Part shown: positions 5,392 through 7,831 of the stretch, one piece after another
Numbering within the stretch: position 1 is the first letter of the stretch
Layout: every line of letters begins with the position of its first letter
Origin: an uncultured Methanomassiliicoccaceae archaeon
GTDB lineage: Archaea > Thermoplasmatota > Thermoplasmata > Methanomassiliicoccales > Methanomethylophilaceae
DNA: 7,831 nt
Reading direction: 5' to 3'
Assembly: GCA_945492685.1 (NCBI GenBank)
Contig: CALYUZ010000030.1
Span: forward strand, 1 to 7,831
The notes under the pieces: generated by a model
The model's database searches: none
What the model was told of the DNA's origin: nothing
What the model saw: only the letters and a program-made list of their open reading frames with translations
Translations under genes and position numbers: made by a program

Positions 5392-6840
5392 TCAGGATAA
5401 GCCGGCCCCGATCTCCTTGATCCTTGTGATGATCCCGTCGATCTGCGACGGTCCGAGGTTGGGGTTGAGCAGGGTGAACTTCAGCATGACGCGTCCGTCC
5501 TTCACCGTCTGCCCTATCACCGTACCCTCGCTCAGGAGCTGGCGTCTGACCTTCTTGTTCAGGTCGTCTCCGCCGGCGAGTGCGAACACCACCGAGGACA
5601 TCTCGGGTTCCACGGGTGCGATGAAGTCAGGGTCTTCGGAGATCCTGCCATAGAAGTAAGATGCATTGCCCACTGCGGTGTCGATGATCCTTCCGAATCC
5701 CTCGCTTCCGCGGGTCTGGAACGCCATGTACACCTTCAGGGCATCGAAGCGACGGGTGGTCTGCATGGACTTCCCGACAAGGTTGATGTATCCGTCCTCC
5801 TCGTCCTCCTCGCGGTTCAGGTAGTCGGCGTGGAGTTCGAAGCATTTCAGGAGTTCCCTGTCCCTGACTATGATGGCGGAACAGGATATGGGCAGCAGGA
5901 ACATCTTGTGGAAGTCCACCGTGAGTGAATCGCATATGGATATGGCGGAGATCCTATCCCTGTACTGGGCGCTCATGATCAGTCCGGACCCGTACGCCGC
6001 ATCCGCATGGAGATGCATGCCGTAGCGGTCGCACAGCTTCCTCATGCCAACGGCATCATCGATGGAACCGAAGTCGGTGGTTCCGAATGTGGCGACGGCA
6101 CAGAACGGGATCAGTCCTGCGGCGACATCCTCCTCCAGCATCTTTGCGAACGCGTTCACATCGATCCTGCACCTGTCATCCACGGGGATCTTCCTGACGG
6201 CCTGATATCCCATTCCGAGGATGTGGCTGGCCTTGTCCATGGAGAAGTGGGATATCTCCGAGGTGTAGATACGCAGCTTGGAGTATTCCGGGGGAAGGCC
6301 GTTCATCTTCACGTCCCATCCGAACTCCTTCATGCAGAACCAGTCCCTTGCGGCGACGATCGCGGAGATGTTGGACTGGGATCCGCCGGAAGTGAAGCAT
6401 CCGTCCGAGGTCTCCTCGGGGAATCCGTAGAGCCTGATGAGTCCGTGTATCATGCTCTCCTCCAGCTCGGTGGCTGCGGGACCCTGGTCCCAGCTGTCCA
6501 TGCTGTCGTTGAAGCAGGAAATGATCAGTTCGGAGCATATGGTCTCGGTGAGGACGGGTGAATGGAGATGGGGCATGTATTTCGTCGACCAGGTGCGCAG
6601 GAGATGGGGGAGGATGTCCCTCTTCACATCTTCCAGGACCTGTTCGAACCCTTTGCCCTCTGTGGGGAGGAATCCAAGGGCGTTGACCTTGTCCCTGAGC
6701 TCGTACGGATCGATCCCCGAGAATGCGCTGTCGTCATCGAAAGATCCGAAGACGGCGGAGAGGGTCTCCTCTATCATCTTGGAGAACCTCTCCTGGACCT
6801 CCTTCGATTCGGACAGGAGGAGCGGATCATCCGCGGACAT
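5392..6840 (-). CDS. ddc: L-2,4-diaminobutyrate decarboxylase
   Basis: A PLP-dependent group II decarboxylase of 482 residues, normal for the family, that removes CO2 from L-2,4-diaminobutyrate to give 1,3-diaminopropane in the cytosol. Conserved blocks are GCFTSGGSQSNI (about 147-158, cofactor phosphate contact), HADAAYG with D280 facing the PLP ring nitrogen, and DFHKMFLLP with K312 as the Schiff-base lysine. After these comes YLNREEDEEDGYINLVGKSMQTTRRFDALKVY. The last block (NLV.KS..TTRRFDALK) points to diaminobutyrate decarboxylases over glutamate, tyrosine or aromatic amino-acid decarboxylases. The neighbour agrees: the gene for the enzyme making diaminobutyrate lies just upstream and overlaps it by 14 nt. 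The ATG at 6840 has GAGGT 8 nt before it. Known bacterial pairs feed 1,3-diaminopropane (Acinetobacter), norspermidine (Vibrio) or siderophores (rhizobactin); which applies here is not shown. No siderophore synthetase is in the window. Confidence 0.88.
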   Translation of the reverse strand: MSADDPLLLSESKEVQERFSKMIEETLSAVFGSFDDDSAFSGIDPYELRDKVNALGFLPTEGKGFEQVLEDVKRDILPHLLRTWSTKYMPHLHSPVLTETICSELIISCFNDSMDSWDQGPAATELEESMIHGLIRLYGFPEETSDGCFTSGGSQSNISAIVAARDWFCMKEFGWDVKMNGLPPEYSKLRIYTSEISHFSMDKASHILGMGYQAVRKIPVDDRCRIDVNAFAKMLEEDVAAGLIPFCAVATFGTTDFGSIDDAVGMRKLCDRYGMHLHADAAYGSGLIMSAQYRDRISAISICDSLTVDFHKMFLLPISCSAIIVRDRELLKCFELHADYLNREEDEEDGYINLVGKSMQTTRRFDALKVYMAFQTRGSEGFGRIIDTAVGNASYFYGRISEDPDFIAPVEPEMSSVVFALAGGDDLNKKVRRQLLSEGTVIGQTVKDGRVMLKFTLLNPNLGPSQIDGIITRIKEIGAGLS

Positions 6841-7831
6841 CGGCGTCGACCTCTTTCACGACCTTCTCGAAGATGTCCATGGCCTCTTCGATCTGCTCGT
6901 CGGTGATTGTGAGGGGGCAGAGGCATCTCATGACGGATCCGTTGCGTCCGCCCTTCTCCATTATGAGTTTGTTCTCGAAGCAGAGGCGCTGTACCTTCAG
7001 AGCAATATCTCCTCCGGGTTCGGGATGGCCCATGAGGTCCTTGGCGCCGTTGGGATCTATGAACTCGACTCCGAGCATCAGTCCCTTTCCGCGTACGTCG
7101 CCGATGATGGATACCTCATCCTTCAGTTTGAGGAAACGTGATTTCATGATCTCCCCTTTGCGGATGACCTCCTTCAGGAACTCCGGATCACTGATCCTCT
7201 TCATGACGACGGTTCCGGCGGCCATCGCAACCTGGTTGCCGCGGAAGGTTCCGGCATGCGCTCCGGGACCCCATACGTCCAGTTTCCTGTCGTAGACGAC
7301 GACGGACAGGGGCTGTCCCCCACCTATTGCTTTGGAGATGAGGACCACATCGGGCACGATGTCCGCGTACTCGAATGCGAACACCTTTCCGGAACGGCCC
7401 ATTCCGCACTGGATCTCATCGCAGATCATGGGTATGTCGAGCTCCCTGGTGATCCTGCGGACCGCCTGGAGGAACTCGATGGGTGCGGGGACCACTCCTC
7501 CCTCTCCCTGGATGGGCTCGAGGATGATCGCCGCAGGTTTGGTGACACCGCTCTCGGGGTCTTTGAGCAGACGTTCGAGATATGCGATGCATGCTTTGGT
7601 TCCTGCCTCTCCGCCGATTCCCATGGGGCAGCGGTAGGAGTAGGGGTAGGGCATGAATTGGACGCCGGGCATGATGTTGCCCACCTTGTTCTTGGCATTG
7701 CAGTTGCCCGTGAGGGCCATGGAGCCGTGCCCCATGCCGTGGTAGCCTCCGGAGAACGCTATGACGGTGTTCCTTCCGGTGGCTGTCTTGCAGACTTTGA
7801 TCGCTGCCTCGGTGGCATCGGTGCCAGAGGG
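6827..7831 (-). CDS. dat: L-2,4-diaminobutyrate 4-transaminase (5' end beyond window)
   Basis: A class III PLP aminotransferase that moves the amino group of glutamate to aspartate 4-semialdehyde, giving 2,4-diaminobutyrate and 2-oxoglutarate. The window holds the last 334 residues; the frame is open to the right edge and begins PSGTDATEAAIKV, so about 100-120 N-terminal residues are missing. The often-called ATG at 7735 is internal. Visible motifs (fragment numbering) are FSGGYHGMGHGSMALTGN (cofactor and substrate site), PYPYSYRCPMGIGGEAG, which I associate with the Dat branch (TIGR00709), LEPIQGEGG, CDEIQCGMGRSG with D138 for the PLP ring nitrogen, SKAIGGGQP with Schiff-base K167, and GTFRGNQ for phosphate binding. 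EctB of ectoine synthesis makes the same product and is related, but the downstream ddc, with no ectA or ectC visible, argues for diaminopropane. Promoter and regulation lie outside the window. Confidence 0.9.
   Translation of the reverse strand, partial: PSGTDATEAAIKVCKTATGRNTVIAFSGGYHGMGHGSMALTGNCNAKNKVGNIMPGVQFMPYPYSYRCPMGIGGEAGTKACIAYLERLLKDPESGVTKPAAIILEPIQGEGGVVPAPIEFLQAVRRITRELDIPMICDEIQCGMGRSGKVFAFEYADIVPDVVLISKAIGGGQPLSVVVYDRKLDVWGPGAHAGTFRGNQVAMAAGTVVMKRISDPEFLKEVIRKGEIMKSRFLKLKDEVSIIGDVRGKGLMLGVEFIDPNGAKDLMGHPEPGGDIALKVQRLCFENKLIMEKGGRNGSVMRCLCPLTITDEQIEEAMDIFEKVVKEVDADVRG
6849..6853 (-). promoter_or_regulatory. Shine-Dalgarno site of ddc inside dat
   Basis: On the minus strand GAGGT lies 8 nt before the ddc ATG, within the final codons of dat. 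The dat stop (6829-6827) lies after the ddc start (6840), so ribosomes finishing dat can restart on ddc. It fixes the ddc start. Confidence 0.7.

Noticed and set aside
4727..5653. A 308-codon plus-strand frame overlapping the transglutaminase-like gene and the end of ddc
   Set aside because: It is a +1 shadow rich in Ser, Pro, Trp and Arg, crosses the convergent gap and runs antisense into ddc. The overlapping frame has clear C494/H520 motifs.
6007..7141. Plus-strand open frames opposite ddc and dat (6007-6561, 6437-7141, 6723-7295)
   Set aside because: They are shadows of conserved PLP enzymes on the other strand, with low-complexity translations and no promoter or ribosome site.
6827..7735. 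Reading dat as a complete 302-residue gene starting at ATG 7735
   Set aside because: The frame continues to the window edge with conserved aminotransferase sequence (SGTDATEAAIKV, FSGGYHG), so the ATG is internal.
1..7831. Mobile elements, CRISPR arrays, tRNA or rRNA genes
   Set aside because: I saw no transposase or integrase sequence, regularly spaced repeats, terminal inverted repeats or tRNA-like T-loop/anticodon pattern on either strand by eye; a small RNA gene could still be missed without a folding search.

Overview
The window looks like a stretch of archaeal chromosome, probably from Thermoplasmatota and plausibly a Methanomassiliicoccales-type host-associated methanogen. The kingdom call rests on a full-length archaeosine tRNA-guanine transglycosylase with its C-terminal PUA region, on TATA-type promoters placed about 25 nt before start codons (leaderless-type mRNAs), and on heavy use of AGG arginine codons. 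The order-level call is weaker. It rests on overall look: G+C-rich codons and a membrane-anchored surface protein with Listeria-Bacteroides-type B-repeats.

Layout, left to right. (1) Positions 1-931, minus strand: azlC followed by the first 77 codons of azlD, a two-subunit branched-chain amino-acid exporter whose reading frames overlap by 8 nt. (2) Positions 1052-2983, minus strand: tgtA, which starts archaeosine synthesis in tRNA, with its own TATA box and a leaderless-type start. (3) Positions 3093-3500, minus strand: a 135-residue protein resembling DUF2703 but lacking the cysteine pair I expect in that family. (4) Positions 3604-5334, plus strand, divergent from the previous gene: a secreted or membrane-anchored protein with a B-repeat near the N-terminus and a transglutaminase-like cysteine protease fold at the C-terminus. 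(5) Positions 5392-7831, minus strand: a translationally coupled pair, 2,4-diaminobutyrate 4-transaminase (dat, 5' end beyond the window) then L-2,4-diaminobutyrate decarboxylase (ddc). Together they should turn aspartate semialdehyde into 1,3-diaminopropane.

Only azlC-azlD and dat-ddc are clearly co-translated units; the other genes look singly transcribed. The gaps are short (all under 125 nt) and hold promoters and hairpins at gene ends. I saw no tRNA or rRNA gene, CRISPR array, insertion sequence or attachment site. The points most worth a second look are the dat-ddc cassette in an archaeon, the cysteine-less DUF2703-like protein and the surface transglutaminase-like protein divergent from it. 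None of these is, on this evidence alone, a new system.
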